Shown: positions 8,337-17,600 of the stretch, piece after piece
Numbering within the stretch: position 1 is the first letter of the stretch
How the letters are laid out: every line of letters starts with the position of its first letter
Assembly: GCF_014642635.1 (NCBI RefSeq)
Contig: NZ_BMIQ01000013.1
Span: forward strand, 1-64,000
Source: Aureimonas endophytica
GTDB taxonomy: Bacteria; Pseudomonadota; Alphaproteobacteria; Rhizobiales; Rhizobiaceae
DNA length: 64,000 bases
Direction of reading: 5' to 3'
Translations under genes and position numbers: made by a program
Notes under the pieces: model-generated
Databases searched by the model: none
Told to the model about the DNA's origin: nothing
Seen by the model: the letters and a program-made list of their open reading frames with translations, nothing else

Positions 8337-9419
8337 TCAGGCCGCGCCGGCTCGCGCCGGCGACTTGGACTGAAGGAAGTAGATGAGTTCCGCGACGGCC
8401 TTGTAGAACTGCTGCGGAATCATCTGGTCGATTTCGACATGGTCATACATCGACCTTGCCAAGAGCTTGTCTTCGAAGACCGGCACGTCGTTCGCCTCGG
8501 CGATCTCGCGGATCTTGAGGGCGATGAGATCGGTGCCCTTGGCGACGACGGTCGGCGCGCCGCCCTCCTCGCGCGAATAGCGCAGCGCGATGGCGTAATG
8601 GGTGGGATTGGCGATCACCAGCGTCGCCTTCGGCACGGCGGCCATCATGCGCTTGCGGTTGCGCTCGCGGGCAATCTGGCGCTGGCGCGCCTTGATCATC
8701 GGATCGCCTTCCTGCTGCTTCATCTCCTCCTTGATCTCCTGCTTGGACATGCGCAGGTCGCGCCGCCAATGGATGCGCGAGAACAGAAGGTCCGCCGCGA
8801 CGAGGACGATCGTCGCGATGGAGACGATGGACAGGATCTGCATCGCGAGCGACAGCAGCGTTTCGGGGAGCCGGAGCGGATCGGAGAACATGGTCTTCAA
8901 CGTGTCCGGCAGGCGGCGCGAGAGCAGCCAGCCGACGATGAGCGTGACCGCGCCGAACTTGAAGATCGACTTGCCGAATTCCGTGAAACCCTTGACGCCG
9001 AACATGCGGCTCCAGCCGCTGGCGATCGACAGGTTCGACCATTTCGGCCGAATGCGCTCCATGTTGATCTGGGGCGGATTCTGGAGGACCGAGGCCGCGA
9101 TGCCGGCGACGATGAAGAAACCGGTCGCCGGCAGGACGAAATGCCCGCACTGGATGGCGATCGTCTGGAGGAAATGCAGAGCGTCGGCACCGTTCTCGAT
9201 ATCCCACTGGGTCGGGTTTTCGAAGGTGCTTCGAAGATTCGCGACCAGCGTATTCGAAACATCCCGCGCGGCGAAGACCGTGAAGGCCATCGAGGCGAGG
9301 AGAGAACCGAGGATGGGCGCTTCCTTCGAAAAGGGCAGATTGCCCTTCTCGATCGTATCGCGGATGCGCTTCTCGGTCGCTTCCTCTGTCCTGGAGTCCT
9401 TCTCGACGCCTTCGGCCAC
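8337..9419 (-). CDS. flhB: Flagellar export switch protein FlhB
   Basis: Export-gate protein that switches substrate specificity from rod/hook to filament. The 360-residue product has the charged N-terminus with EKRIRDTIEKGNLPFSKE, four transmembrane helices between about residues 35 and 215, and a cytoplasmic domain with the autocleavage motif NPTH at residues 271-274. The motif is intact. ARQRQIARERNRKRMM near 245-258 is the usual basic linker. The length is normal. It lies downstream of fliG with a hairpin between. Confidence 0.97.
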   Translation of the reverse strand: MAEGVEKDSRTEEATEKRIRDTIEKGNLPFSKEAPILGSLLASMAFTVFAARDVSNTLVANLRSTFENPTQWDIENGADALHFLQTIAIQCGHFVLPATGFFIVAGIAASVLQNPPQINMERIRPKWSNLSIASGWSRMFGVKGFTEFGKSIFKFGAVTLIVGWLLSRRLPDTLKTMFSDPLRLPETLLSLAMQILSIVSIATIVLVAADLLFSRIHWRRDLRMSKQEIKEEMKQQEGDPMIKARQRQIARERNRKRMMAAVPKATLVIANPTHYAIALRYSREEGGAPTVVAKGTDLIALKIREIAEANDVPVFEDKLLARSMYDHVEIDQMIPQQFYKAVAELIYFLQSKSPARAGAA

Positions 9420-9466
9420 GGCGATCCTGCCTCACGTCGTCTTAAAACTGCCTTACGGTAAAATGC

Positions 9467-9484
9467 CGGGCGCGAAAGCGCCCG
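9467..9484 (-). terminator. Possible hairpin terminator between fliG and flhB
   Basis: A perfect 7-bp stem CGGGCGC/GCGCCCG with a GAAA tetraloop lies 24 bp after fliG. On the minus strand it is followed by GCATTTTAC. The T-run is short, so it may attenuate rather than end the transcript. Confidence 0.45.
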
Positions 9485-9508
9485 ACCTTCGAGCCCCGCA
9501 AGCGGGCG

Positions 9509-10552
9509 CTATTCTTCCTTCGCGGCGGAAAGGACGATCCGTCCTTCGGACGCGAGGCGCAGCGCCAGCGCGGCGATGGTGCGGCGCGCCGCCGTGACGT
9601 CCTTGATCGACACGTCCGCCGCCTGGGCGAGCTCCGCCTCGACCATGCGCCGCGCGCGGGCGGCGAGCGCCGAGGTCACCGCTTCCGTCAGTTCCGCCGC
9701 CGCGCCGCGCAGTGCGAGCGTGACGGTTTCCGTCGGCACGGTGTCGAACAGGATGAGGCGCGCCTTCTTCGGCACGTTCGGCAGGTCCTCGAAGGCGAAG
9801 AGCAGGCTGCGGATCGCCTTCGCCTCGTCCGGCTCGTTCGCCTCGATGGAGGCGAGAAGCTCGTCCGTCTGCGCCTTCTCCATACGGTTGGCGATCTCGG
9901 CGAGGGCGGCGCGGCGCGCCTTCTTCTCGGCCGTGCCGGAGCCCGCGACGAAGACCTCGCGCATCTTCTCCTCGATCAGCGCCTCGGCGGTGCCTCCAAG
10001 CGCCTTCGCGTCGAGCATGCGGCGCATGACGTCGTTGCGCAGGTCCGCCTCCAGCCCCGCCACCACCGCCGCCGCGATCTCCGGCTCGATGCGGCCGAGA
10101 ATGGTCGCGGCGACCTGCGGATGTTCGGCCGAGAGGAGCTGCTGGAGAGCCGGCGTGCCGAGCTTCTCCATCTCCTCCCAGACGGTGAGGATCGGACCGG
10201 TGAAGAGGCTCTGGTCGATGAAGTCGTCGGCGCCGAAGATGGAGGTCATCTCGTCGGCCGAGAGAACGCTGCGCATCAGCTTGTTCAGCTCGTCGTCGAG
10301 ATCCGACAGGCCGGAGCCGCTCTTGAACTCCTCCTGGAACTCGCTGACGAGGCGATCCAGCTGATCGGCCGAAACGCTCTTCTGCTCGGCCACGCTCTCC
10401 TTCATCGCGCGCAGCTCGTCGGGGCTGAAATGCTTCATCAGGCGCCCCGCGCCGTTGGAACCGAGCGCCAGCAGCAGAACCGCCGCCTTCGCCGGGCCGG
10501 GCATGGAGACGTCGAGGTCGCCGGAGAATTCGGAGTAGGAAGCGAGGCTCAT
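9509..10552 (-). CDS. fliG: Flagellar motor switch protein FliG
   Basis: C-ring rotor protein that contacts FliF, FliM and the MotA stator. The 347-residue product has the three FliG domains: an N-terminal part with GPAKAAVLLLALGSNGAGRLMKH, a middle domain near residues 120-200 (LLSAEHPQVAATIL, matching the EHPQ motif) and a C-terminal charged domain near 240-340. It is a clear FliG though divergent from the enterobacterial protein, as in rhizobia. It follows fliN by 19 bp. Confidence 0.96.
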   Translation of the reverse strand: MSLASYSEFSGDLDVSMPGPAKAAVLLLALGSNGAGRLMKHFSPDELRAMKESVAEQKSVSADQLDRLVSEFQEEFKSGSGLSDLDDELNKLMRSVLSADEMTSIFGADDFIDQSLFTGPILTVWEEMEKLGTPALQQLLSAEHPQVAATILGRIEPEIAAAVVAGLEADLRNDVMRRMLDAKALGGTAEALIEEKMREVFVAGSGTAEKKARRAALAEIANRMEKAQTDELLASIEANEPDEAKAIRSLLFAFEDLPNVPKKARLILFDTVPTETVTLALRGAAAELTEAVTSALAARARRMVEAELAQAADVSIKDVTAARRTIAALALRLASEGRIVLSAAKEE

Positions 10553-10571
10553 CGCGCGATATGCGGCTCGT

Positions 10572-10976
10572 TCAGGCGTTCAGGGATTTGGGACGCTGCG
10601 GGCGCGTGCCGGGCGAGACGATCTCGGTGAGCGTGATGCCGAAGCGGGAATCCTCGTTCTCGAGCACCACGACCTCGCCGCGCGCCACGATGCGGCCGTT
10701 GACGATGAGATCGACCGGATCGCCGATCGCGGTGTCGAGCTTGACCACGGCGCCGCGGCCGAGCTTCACCAGATTGGCGACGGGCATCACGGCCGAGCCG
10801 AGCACGACCTGCATCGTCACCGGAATGTCCATGATGATGTTGAGATCGGGCTTGCTGTCGGCGACGGCCTCCTGGACCGCGTCCTCCTCGCCCGGCATCT
10901 CGAAGGCGGGGGTCTCCGAGAAATCGATCTCGGACGTCTCGAAACCTTCCACGCCGTCCGTCTCGTCGTCCATCAT
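10572..10976 (-). CDS. fliN: Flagellar motor switch protein FliN
   Basis: C-ring base subunit. The 134-residue product has an acidic N-terminal tail (residues 1-45) and a SpoA/FliN domain with DIPVTMQVVLGSAVMPVANL and LVNGRIVARGEVVVLE-type strands ending in FGITLTEIVSPG. The acidic extension is common in alphaproteobacteria. It lies between fliG and a small membrane-protein gene, in the usual rhizobial switch order. Confidence 0.95.
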   Translation of the reverse strand: MMDDETDGVEGFETSEIDFSETPAFEMPGEEDAVQEAVADSKPDLNIIMDIPVTMQVVLGSAVMPVANLVKLGRGAVVKLDTAIGDPVDLIVNGRIVARGEVVVLENEDSRFGITLTEIVSPGTRPQRPKSLNA

Positions 10977-11039
10977 CGTCGCATCTCCTTGTCTTCGATA
11001 GGGTCTGGCGGGGCGGCCCGCCGCGACTCCTACCTTTCG

Positions 11040-11456
11040 TTAACGATTAGCGGCCGAAGCTGACGCGAGGCGGGACTCGATGAGGCTGAGCCAGGTGTCC
11101 TGCGGGCCGCCGGCCGCGGCCTCGGCGCGCGCCGGCGCAGGGGCCGGGGCGGCGACGTCGTTCGCCACCGCCAGACGGCGATCGGCGACGTTGATCCGGT
11201 CTTCCAGATCGCCCGCGATCTCGCGCGCGGCGGCGATCCGCTCGTCGAGGGCCGCGAGGATCTCGATGCCCTCGCTCCGCAGCATCACGACGGCATGGGC
11301 GGCGCGGTTGATCGAGGCATCCGCCTCCTTCAGCGCCGTCGAGAGCTCGGTCTCGCCCCGGCGCAGCTGGCGCAGCTCGCGGCACATGGTCGTGGTGCGC
11401 CAGCCGGTGAAGGCGAGCGCGCCGAGAAGTACGCAATCAATCAGCGAGGATATCAT
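11040..11456 (-). CDS. Small membrane-anchored coiled-coil protein between fliM and fliN
   Basis: A 138-residue protein starting MISSLIDCVLLGALAFTGW, which forms one N-terminal membrane helix. A long predicted coiled coil follows (about residues 25-95) and then an Ala/Pro-rich tail. Its start codon lies inside the 3' end of fliM (20-bp overlap), and fliN follows. Its position and layout fit the uncharacterised DUF6468 proteins found in alphaproteobacterial flagellar operons; that name is from memory and was not checked. Function is unknown; a motor or stator accessory role is inferred from position only. Confidence 0.75.
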   Translation of the reverse strand: MISSLIDCVLLGALAFTGWRTTTMCRELRQLRRGETELSTALKEADASINRAAHAVVMLRSEGIEILAALDERIAAAREIAGDLEDRINVADRRLAVANDVAAPAPAPARAEAAAGGPQDTWLSLIESRLASASAANR

Positions 11457-12381
11457 CGATGAATTCCTCCGTGGGATCGATCTTCTCCTCGATCCGGACC
11501 ACATAGGCGTCGCGGGTCATGCCCATGCGGCCGCGGAACAGGCGCTGCTCCTCGCATTCGACGACGATGAGGCTGTCCATCGTCGCGTCGAGGACGATCG
11601 TCTGGCCGACCGCGAAGCGGGACACCTCGCCGAGCGTGATCTGCCGCTCGTCCAGAAGGGCGCGGACTTCGAGATCGGCGAGCTGCAGGCCCTCCTGGAT
11701 GTTCTTCGCCCAGGTCTCGTCGGCGGCCGGCGCGGCGCGCTCGGGCACGGTCGCGAGCTTGCGCCGGTGCATGGCGAAGGCCTTTTCCGGCAGGCAGGCG
11801 CGCAGCGAAGCGCTGACATCGCCGAGCCGCAGGCGGAAGGTGAGGACGATGAAGCCGCGCCCGTCCGCCGGCAGAAGCTCGTCCAGCTCCTCGGGAATGG
11901 CGGTGGACACGAAGAGGTCGGATTTCAGATCGAGCGGCGCGATCTCGGCGAAGACGGGATTGGCCGCCTCGGCGAAGGTGGCGAGGCCCTTCTCGGCCAG
12001 GCGCTTGTCGAGGGCCGTCAGCGCGCGCTGCATGCTGCCGGCCGAGGCGCGGCTGCGCCCCGGACCGCCGAAGATTGCTTCCGCGAAGAGATCGGCGGCC
12101 ATCGCGTCGCCGAGAACGAAGCCGATCTCCGTCCATTGCGGCGAGCGCAGCATCAGGCAGAGCGCCGCGTCGCGCGCTTCCGGCGCGCCGGCGCCGATGG
12201 TCAGCGGCGCGACCCCGGCGAATTCGGCCGAGAGACCGCCGCCGCAGAATTCGGCGAAGTCCTTGGTGGCGGCTTCCGCCCATTCCTCGCCGAGCAGCTT
12301 CAGGCGCGGCAGCTTGTGCGGCTCGATCCGCGAGGCGGAGCGGATCTGCGCCTCGATGGTACGCTCTGCGGTCATGCTCAT
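11437..12381 (-). CDS. fliM: Flagellar motor switch protein FliM
   Basis: C-ring protein that receives CheY-P and passes the signal to FliG. The 314-residue product is divergent. The N-terminal CheY-binding motif of enteric FliM (LSQxEIDxL) is not seen; instead it begins MSMTAERTIEAQIRSASRIE. The middle CheC-like domain (about residues 50-220) and the C-terminal SpoA domain (LADLEVRALLDERQITLGEV near residue 235) are present. Order motA-fliM-fliN-fliG supports the call. The weak N-terminal motif fits the modified chemotaxis logic of rhizobia. Confidence 0.9.
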   Translation of the reverse strand: MSMTAERTIEAQIRSASRIEPHKLPRLKLLGEEWAEAATKDFAEFCGGGLSAEFAGVAPLTIGAGAPEARDAALCLMLRSPQWTEIGFVLGDAMAADLFAEAIFGGPGRSRASAGSMQRALTALDKRLAEKGLATFAEAANPVFAEIAPLDLKSDLFVSTAIPEELDELLPADGRGFIVLTFRLRLGDVSASLRACLPEKAFAMHRRKLATVPERAAPAADETWAKNIQEGLQLADLEVRALLDERQITLGEVSRFAVGQTIVLDATMDSLIVVECEEQRLFRGRMGMTRDAYVVRIEEKIDPTEEFIDDILAD

Positions 12382-12401
12382 CGCTCCGGCGCCCTCCCCG
12401 C

Positions 12402-13274
12402 TCAGGCGGCCTGGGCGGCAGCGCCGCCGCCGATGGTCTCGGACTCGACCTGATCGATGGTCGGACGCTCATAGGCCGAGATGGTCTTGCGGCCGTATTC
12501 CAGCGCGACCTGCGGCATGGCGCCGTTGATATAGGCGATCAGCGTCTGCTTCACGATCACGTAGCGGCGCAGCTTCTTCTCGCGCACCACGCGGACCTTA
12601 TGGGAGATCGGCGCGAAGATGCCGTAGGAGAAGAAGATGCCGGCGAAGGTGCCGACGAGCGCGGCGCCGATCAGCTCGCCGAGAACCTGCGGCGACTGGT
12701 CGAGCGCGCCCATGGCGTGCACCACGCCGAGAACGGCGGCGACGATGCCGAGGGCCGGCAGGCCGTCGGCGACGTCCTGGAGCGCGCCGCTCGGCTTCAG
12801 CGAGTCGCGCGACACGGTCTGGATCTCCTCGTCCATCAGCGCCTCGACCTCGTGGCCGCGCACGTTGCCGATGATGATCAGGCGGCAATAGTCGCAGATG
12901 AAGTTGAGGATCGCCTGATCCTTCAGGATCGTCGGATAGGCCGAGAAGATCGGCGACTGGGCCGGGTTGTCGACATGCTCCTCGACCTCCGAGCGCGGCT
13001 TGGAGCGCATCTCGCGCATCAGCGAATGGAGGAGGCTGAGCAGTGCCAGATACTCGGCCTGCTTGGGAACGCCGTTCTTCAGCGCTTCGACGATGCTCTT
13101 GCCGGTGTCCTTCACTACCTTCATCGAATTGCCGACGAGGAAGGTGCCGAGCGCGGCGCCGAGAATGATCAGCAGCTCGAACGGCTGCCAGAGAATGGCG
13201 ACGTGGCCGCCATTGGCGACATAGCCGCCAAGCACGCAGGCGATCGTGACGACGAGGCCGAGCAGGATGCCCAT
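12402..13274 (-). CDS. motA: Flagellar motor stator protein MotA
   Basis: Proton-channel stator subunit. The 290-residue product has four transmembrane helices (about residues 3-20, 30-48, 170-190 and 200-222) and the large cytoplasmic loop with the [16 protein letters not shown] segment. [21 protein letters not shown] is the conserved third helix. Length is typical. motB is not adjacent, unlike in enterics but as in rhizobia. It is the first gene of the switch block and is divergent from flgF across 197 bp. Confidence 0.97.
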   Translation of the reverse strand: MGILLGLVVTIACVLGGYVANGGHVAILWQPFELLIILGAALGTFLVGNSMKVVKDTGKSIVEALKNGVPKQAEYLALLSLLHSLMREMRSKPRSEVEEHVDNPAQSPIFSAYPTILKDQAILNFICDYCRLIIIGNVRGHEVEALMDEEIQTVSRDSLKPSGALQDVADGLPALGIVAAVLGVVHAMGALDQSPQVLGELIGAALVGTFAGIFFSYGIFAPISHKVRVVREKKLRRYVIVKQTLIAYINGAMPQVALEYGRKTISAYERPTIDQVESETIGGGAAAQAA

Positions 13275-13471
13275 GACGAATTTCCTTTGAGAGGTTCATC
13301 CCTGGGGTACGGAGAAGCGCTTGTGCGAGGCTGGCGAATGGCCTCGCGGCGCCCGGCGCGCCTGGGAAAGGCTGGCGCAAGCGAGACTTAGCTAAGGTCG
13401 CTCTGCTGCGCTCCCCGCATTCCCGCCGGAGCCGCGCCGCGAATCCCGTAAAGTCAGGACCCGGTATCTCG
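13275..13471. promoter_or_regulatory. Divergent promoter region motA / flgF
   Basis: These 197 bases separate the divergent motA and flgF genes and must carry both promoters. No clear sigma-factor motif was identified by eye. Confidence 0.5.
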
Positions 13472-14197
13472 ATGCAGACCTCGCTTCCGGTCGCCCTTTC
13501 GGCGCAGATCGCCATGGAAAAGCGGCTCGACACGATCGCGGACAACATCGCCAATGCGCGAACGGTTGGTTTCCGGGCCGAGGAAGTGAAGTTCGAATCC
13601 TTTCTGTCGCAGGCCTCCGAGCAGCCCGTCGCCTTCGCCTCGACCGGCCAGCACTATCTCTCCACCCGCACCGGCGAGATGACGCAGACCGGCAACTCGC
13701 TCGACATGGCGGTGAACGGCGACGCCTATTTCGCCGTCCAGGGCAAGAACGGCACGATCTATACCCGCGACGGCCGCATGGTGATGACCGAGCAGGGCGA
13801 TCTCCTGTCGCTGAACGGCGAGCCGATCCTCGATGTCGGCGGCGCGCCGATCCAGGTGAACCCGACTGGCGGTCCGATCGCCATCGCCCGCGACGGCATG
13901 GTCACGCAGAACGGCGCGCAGGTCGGCGCGGTGGGCCTCTTCCAGATGCCGGCCGGCGCCAAGCTGGCGCGCGTCGGCACGTCCGGCATCCGGCCGGACA
14001 GCCAAGCGCTGCCGATCGTCGATTTCGCCGGCATCAACGTCCTCCAGGGCTTCGTCGAGGGCGCCAACATCAATCCGGTTCTGGAGATGACGCGGCTCAT
14101 CGAGGTGCAGCGCGCCTTCGAGAGCGCCTCGAACCTCATCCAGACCTCCGAGAAGTCGCTCGACGACGCCGTCAGCACCCTGGGGGCGAAGGGCTAA
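13472..14197 (+). CDS. flgF: Flagellar proximal rod protein FlgF
   Basis: Rod protein. The 241-residue product has the N-terminal rod signature (ADNIANARTVGFRAEEVKFE in part), a central domain and the C-terminal MTRLIEVQRAFESASNLIQ helix. It is somewhat shorter than FlgG and lies directly before fliI, the usual rhizobial neighbour. Only three bases separate its stop from the fliI GTG. Confidence 0.94.
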   Translation: MQTSLPVALSAQIAMEKRLDTIADNIANARTVGFRAEEVKFESFLSQASEQPVAFASTGQHYLSTRTGEMTQTGNSLDMAVNGDAYFAVQGKNGTIYTRDGRMVMTEQGDLLSLNGEPILDVGGAPIQVNPTGGPIAIARDGMVTQNGAQVGAVGLFQMPAGAKLARVGTSGIRPDSQALPIVDFAGINVLQGFVEGANINPVLEMTRLIEVQRAFESASNLIQTSEKSLDDAVSTLGAKG

Positions 14198-14200
14198 GCC

Positions 14201-15535
14201 GTGCAGCCTTACCAGCGTCCCGAGAAGGGCTCGCTCAGCGAGCCGCCGATCCGCGTCTCCGGCCATATCGTCGACGTGTCCGCCCAGGCCTTCCGGGTCG
14301 CCGGCCTGTCGCCCTTCGTCCGCCTCGGCGACTGCGTGGCGGTGCGCGGCCCGGACGGCGACGAGCTCGGCGAGGTGGTGCGCGTCGAGGAGAAGACGGC
14401 GACCGTCAAGCCCTTCGCCGCCAACTTCCGCAGCGGCGTGCGCAGCCCCGCCTGGCGCACCGGGCCGATCACCGTCGCCCCGGCGCGGAGCTGGAAGGGC
14501 CGCACCGTCGACGCCTTCGGCCGCCCCTGCGACAATCTCGGGCCGCTCGAGAAGGGTCCGCGCGAATGCACCGCCGACACGATGCCCGACACGGCCATGG
14601 GCCGCGGCCGCATCGAGAAGCCGGCGCCGACCAACGTCAAGGCCATCGACATCTTCACCCCGCTGGTCAAGGGCCAGCGCCTCGGCATCTTCGCCGGTTC
14701 CGGCGTCGGCAAGTCGACGCTGATGGGCATGCTCGCCCGGGCCGAGGGTTTCGACACGATCGTCGTCGCGCTCGTCGGCGAGCGCGGCCGCGAGGTGCGC
14801 GAGTTCCTGGAAGTGACGATGGGCGGCGACCTGTCGCGGCTCGTGACCGTCGTCGCCACCGGCGACGAGAGCCCGATGATGCGGCGCCTCGCGCCCAAGA
14901 CCGCGATGACCATCGCCGAATATTTCCGCGACGAGGGCGACGACGTCCTTCTCATCGTCGATTCGGTGACGCGCCTCGCCCATGCGGCGCGCGACGTGGC
15001 GCTGGCCGCCGGCGAGCCGCCGGTGGCGCGCGGCTATCCGCCGAGCGTCTTTTCCGAACTGCCGCGCCTTCTGGAGCGCGCCGGTCCCGGACCGATCGGC
15101 AAGGGTACGATCACCGGCCTCTTCGCCGTCCTGGTCGACGGCGACGACCATAACGAGCCGGTGGCCGACGCGATCCGCGGCACGCTGGACGGCCATATCG
15201 TGCTGTCGCGCGCCATCGCCGAGGAAGGGCGCTTTCCGGCGATCGACGTCCTGAAATCGATCTCGCGCCTCGCCGACATCTGCTGGGACGCGCAGGAGCG
15301 CGAACTGGTGATGCGCCTCAAGGCGATGATCGCGCGCTACGAGGACACGCGCGATCTGCGCCTTCTCGGCGGCTATATGCGCGGCGGCGATCCGGCGCTC
15401 GACCAGGCGGTCGATCTCGTGCCGCTGATCTATTCGACCATCCGCCAGTCGCCCGGCGATCCGCGCATCGACAAGCCCTTCGACGAATTGTCGCGCCAGC
15501 TGAAGCAAGGCATCGTCGCCGCCCAGCAGGGATAG
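14201..15535 (+). CDS. fliI: Flagellum-specific ATPase FliI (GTG start)
   Basis: Cytoplasmic ATPase that energises export at the base of the export gate. The 444-residue product has an F1-type beta-barrel N-terminus, Walker A GSGVGKST at about residues 166-173, Walker B VLLIVDSVTRLAHAARDVAL near 250, and the conserved ARGYPPSVFSELPRLLERAG loop near 280 (parts quoted). GTG at 14201 is the only sensible start after flgF. fliH is not adjacent on this side. Confidence 0.97.
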   Translation: MQPYQRPEKGSLSEPPIRVSGHIVDVSAQAFRVAGLSPFVRLGDCVAVRGPDGDELGEVVRVEEKTATVKPFAANFRSGVRSPAWRTGPITVAPARSWKGRTVDAFGRPCDNLGPLEKGPRECTADTMPDTAMGRGRIEKPAPTNVKAIDIFTPLVKGQRLGIFAGSGVGKSTLMGMLARAEGFDTIVVALVGERGREVREFLEVTMGGDLSRLVTVVATGDESPMMRRLAPKTAMTIAEYFRDEGDDVLLIVDSVTRLAHAARDVALAAGEPPVARGYPPSVFSELPRLLERAGPGPIGKGTITGLFAVLVDGDDHNEPVADAIRGTLDGHIVLSRAIAEEGRFPAIDVLKSISRLADICWDAQERELVMRLKAMIARYEDTRDLRLLGGYMRGGDPALDQAVDLVPLIYSTIRQSPGDPRIDKPFDELSRQLKQGIVAAQQG

Positions 15536-15587
15536 GCGCCGCGTCCGCCGATCCGGCGCGGTGGCCGCCGGCACGTCCGAAGAGGCA

Positions 15588-15613
15588 GGGCGCCGGACCC
15601 AAGGCCGGCGCCC
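15588..15613. terminator. Hairpin between convergent fliI and ABC binding-protein gene
   Basis: A perfect 9-bp stem (GGGCGCCGG with CCGGCGCCC) and an eight-base loop sit between two convergent stops. The plus strand continues with TTGCCC. It is placed to act in both directions. Confidence 0.6.
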
Positions 15614-15620
15614 TTGCCCG

Positions 15621-16607
15621 TCACTTCGCCATGTCGGTGATCTTCGAGGTCCAGGCGCCCTGCGGCGCCTTCGAGATCACCGGGTCCGAGCCGCCGGACA
15701 TCAGCACCTTCACGGTGTTCTCGGCCGCCGCGACGTCGAGCTTCGCCGACGAGCCGAGAAGCTTGGCGACTTCCGCCATCATGAACTTCTGATGCGCCTC
15801 GGTCTGGGCGCCGGTCGTGTCGTTGTCGAGGACGATGCCCGCCGCCTCGTCGGGATGGGCCTTGGCATAGTCCCAGCCCTTCATCGAGGCGGAGACGAAG
15901 CGCGCCAGGGCATCGGCCTTCTTGGCGTCGCCGAGCACCGCCTCGGTCGTATAGAGCCCGTCCTCCAGCGTGGCGACGCCCTGGTCCTCGTATTTGAAGA
16001 CGACGAGATCCTCCGGCTTCAGCCCGGCATCCAGCACCTGGCCATATTCGTTATAGGTCATGGTCGAGATGCAGTCGGCCTGCTTCTGGAGCAGCGGATC
16101 GACATTGAAGCCCTGCTTCACCACCGTCACGCCCTCCGGCCCGCCATCGGTCTTCAGCCCCAGCTTCGACATCCAGGCGAGGAAGGGATATTCGTTGCCG
16201 AAGAACCAGACGCCGAGCGTCTTGCCCTTGAAGTCGGCCGGCGACTTGATGCCGGTCTCCTTGCGGCAGGTCAGCATCAGGCCGGATTTGGCGAAGGGCT
16301 GGGCGATGTTGACGAGCGGCAGGCCCTTCTCGCGGGCCGAAAGCGCCGCCGGCATCCAGTCGACGATCACGTCGGCTCCGCCGCCGGCGATCACCTGCTC
16401 GGGCGCGACGTCCGGGCCGCCCGGCTTGATCGTCACGTCGAGCCCGGCCTCGTCGTAATAGCCCTTCTCCTTGGCGACGTAGTAGCCGGCGAATTGCGAC
16501 TGCGCGACCCATTTCAATTGCAGCACCACCGGGTCCGCCGCCAGCGCCGGAGCGGCCGTCGTGGCGGCCAGCGCGAGGCCGAGGCCCGCGAGGATGATCG
16601 ACTTCAT
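15621..16607 (-). CDS. ABC transporter substrate-binding protein, NMT1/THI5-like
   Basis: Periplasmic binding protein for a small heterocyclic or amine substrate. The product (328 residues from the ATG at 16607; three longer from 16616) has a signal peptide ending near APALA. It has an NMT1-like two-lobe fold with AQSQFAGYYVAKEKGYYDEAG near residue 45, typical of pyrimidine, riboflavin and hydantoin importers. It lies with two permeases and an ATPase next to dihydropyrimidinase, so a pyrimidine or dihydropyrimidine ligand is inferred. Specificity cannot be read from sequence. Confidence 0.9.
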   Translation of the reverse strand: MKSIILAGLGLALAATTAAPALAADPVVLQLKWVAQSQFAGYYVAKEKGYYDEAGLDVTIKPGGPDVAPEQVIAGGGADVIVDWMPAALSAREKGLPLVNIAQPFAKSGLMLTCRKETGIKSPADFKGKTLGVWFFGNEYPFLAWMSKLGLKTDGGPEGVTVVKQGFNVDPLLQKQADCISTMTYNEYGQVLDAGLKPEDLVVFKYEDQGVATLEDGLYTTEAVLGDAKKADALARFVSASMKGWDYAKAHPDEAAGIVLDNDTTGAQTEAHQKFMMAEVAKLLGSSAKLDVAAAENTVKVLMSGGSDPVISKAPQGAWTSKITDMAK

Positions 16608-16637
16608 GTCCCTCATTCTCCCCTTGTGATGCGCCGC

Positions 16638-17600
16638 CTAGCCCCTGCGGTAGGACGGATGCCAGAATGTCGAGAGCCGCTCGACGACGGATAGGAGGCC
16701 GTAGCCGACGGAGCCGGCCAGCGCCGCCACCGCGATCTCCGCCCAGACCATGTCGGTGTTCATGCGCCCCATCTCGGCCGAGATGCGAAAGCCCATGCCG
16801 ACGATCGGCGTGCCGAAGAATTCCGCGACGATGGCGCCGATCAGCGCCAGAGTCGAGTTGATCTTCAAGGCATTGAAGATGAAGGGCAAGGCGGCCGGCA
16901 GCCGCAGCTTGACGAGCGACTGGGGATGGCTCGCCGCGTAGGTATGCATGAGATCCCGCTCCATCGCGCCTGCGGCGGCGAGACCCGCCAGCGTGTTCAC
17001 CAGCATCGGGAAGAAGGTCATCACCACGACCACCGCCGCCTTCGACGGCCAGTCGAAGCCGAACCACATGACCATGACCGGCGCGATGCCGATGATCGGC
17101 AGGGCCGAGACGAGATTGCCGATCGGCAGGAAGCCGCGCTTCAGGAAGGGCGAGCGGTCGATGAGGATGGCGGCGAGGAACCCGGCGCCGCAGCCGAGCG
17201 CATAGCCGGCGACGACTGCCTTCAGGTAGGTCTGGCGGAAATCGGCCCAGAGGATCGGCAACGAGCCGACGAGCCGCGCCGCGATCGCCGAGGGCGGCGG
17301 CAGGAGGACGGAGGGCACGGCGAGCCCGCGCACGACGCATTCCCAGAGAAGGATGACCGTCGCCCCGAAGACGAGCGGCACGCCGAGATCGGCGAGACGC
17401 CTTCCCCATTCGGTGCCGGGCACCGTGCGCGCGAGCCGCGCCGCGAACTGCCAGGCGACGAGCCAGACCGCGACGAGCAGCAGCCAGAAGCCGGGACCGA
17501 AGGCGCCGGCCTGGAGCGAGCCGATCAGCACGGCACCGCCGAGAAGCGCGAGGACCGCCGGCAGCGCGAGGCCTTGGCGCAGAAGAGCAAGGCCGCTCAT
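16638..17600 (-). CDS. ABC transporter permease, SsuC/NrtB type (second permease)
   Basis: Inner-membrane permease. The 320-residue product has about seven transmembrane helices. It also has the EAA-type coupling loop with HTYAASHPQSLVKLRLPAAL near residue 215, which contacts the ATPase. The ATG at 17600 overlaps the stop of the preceding permease by four bases, so the two are coupled. Compared with its partner it has two or three extra N-terminal helices before the BPD domain. It belongs to the pyrimidine-linked importer. Confidence 0.9.
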   Translation of the reverse strand: MSGLALLRQGLALPAVLALLGGAVLIGSLQAGAFGPGFWLLLVAVWLVAWQFAARLARTVPGTEWGRRLADLGVPLVFGATVILLWECVVRGLAVPSVLLPPPSAIAARLVGSLPILWADFRQTYLKAVVAGYALGCGAGFLAAILIDRSPFLKRGFLPIGNLVSALPIIGIAPVMVMWFGFDWPSKAAVVVVMTFFPMLVNTLAGLAAAGAMERDLMHTYAASHPQSLVKLRLPAALPFIFNALKINSTLALIGAIVAEFFGTPIVGMGFRISAEMGRMNTDMVWAEIAVAALAGSVGYGLLSVVERLSTFWHPSYRRG

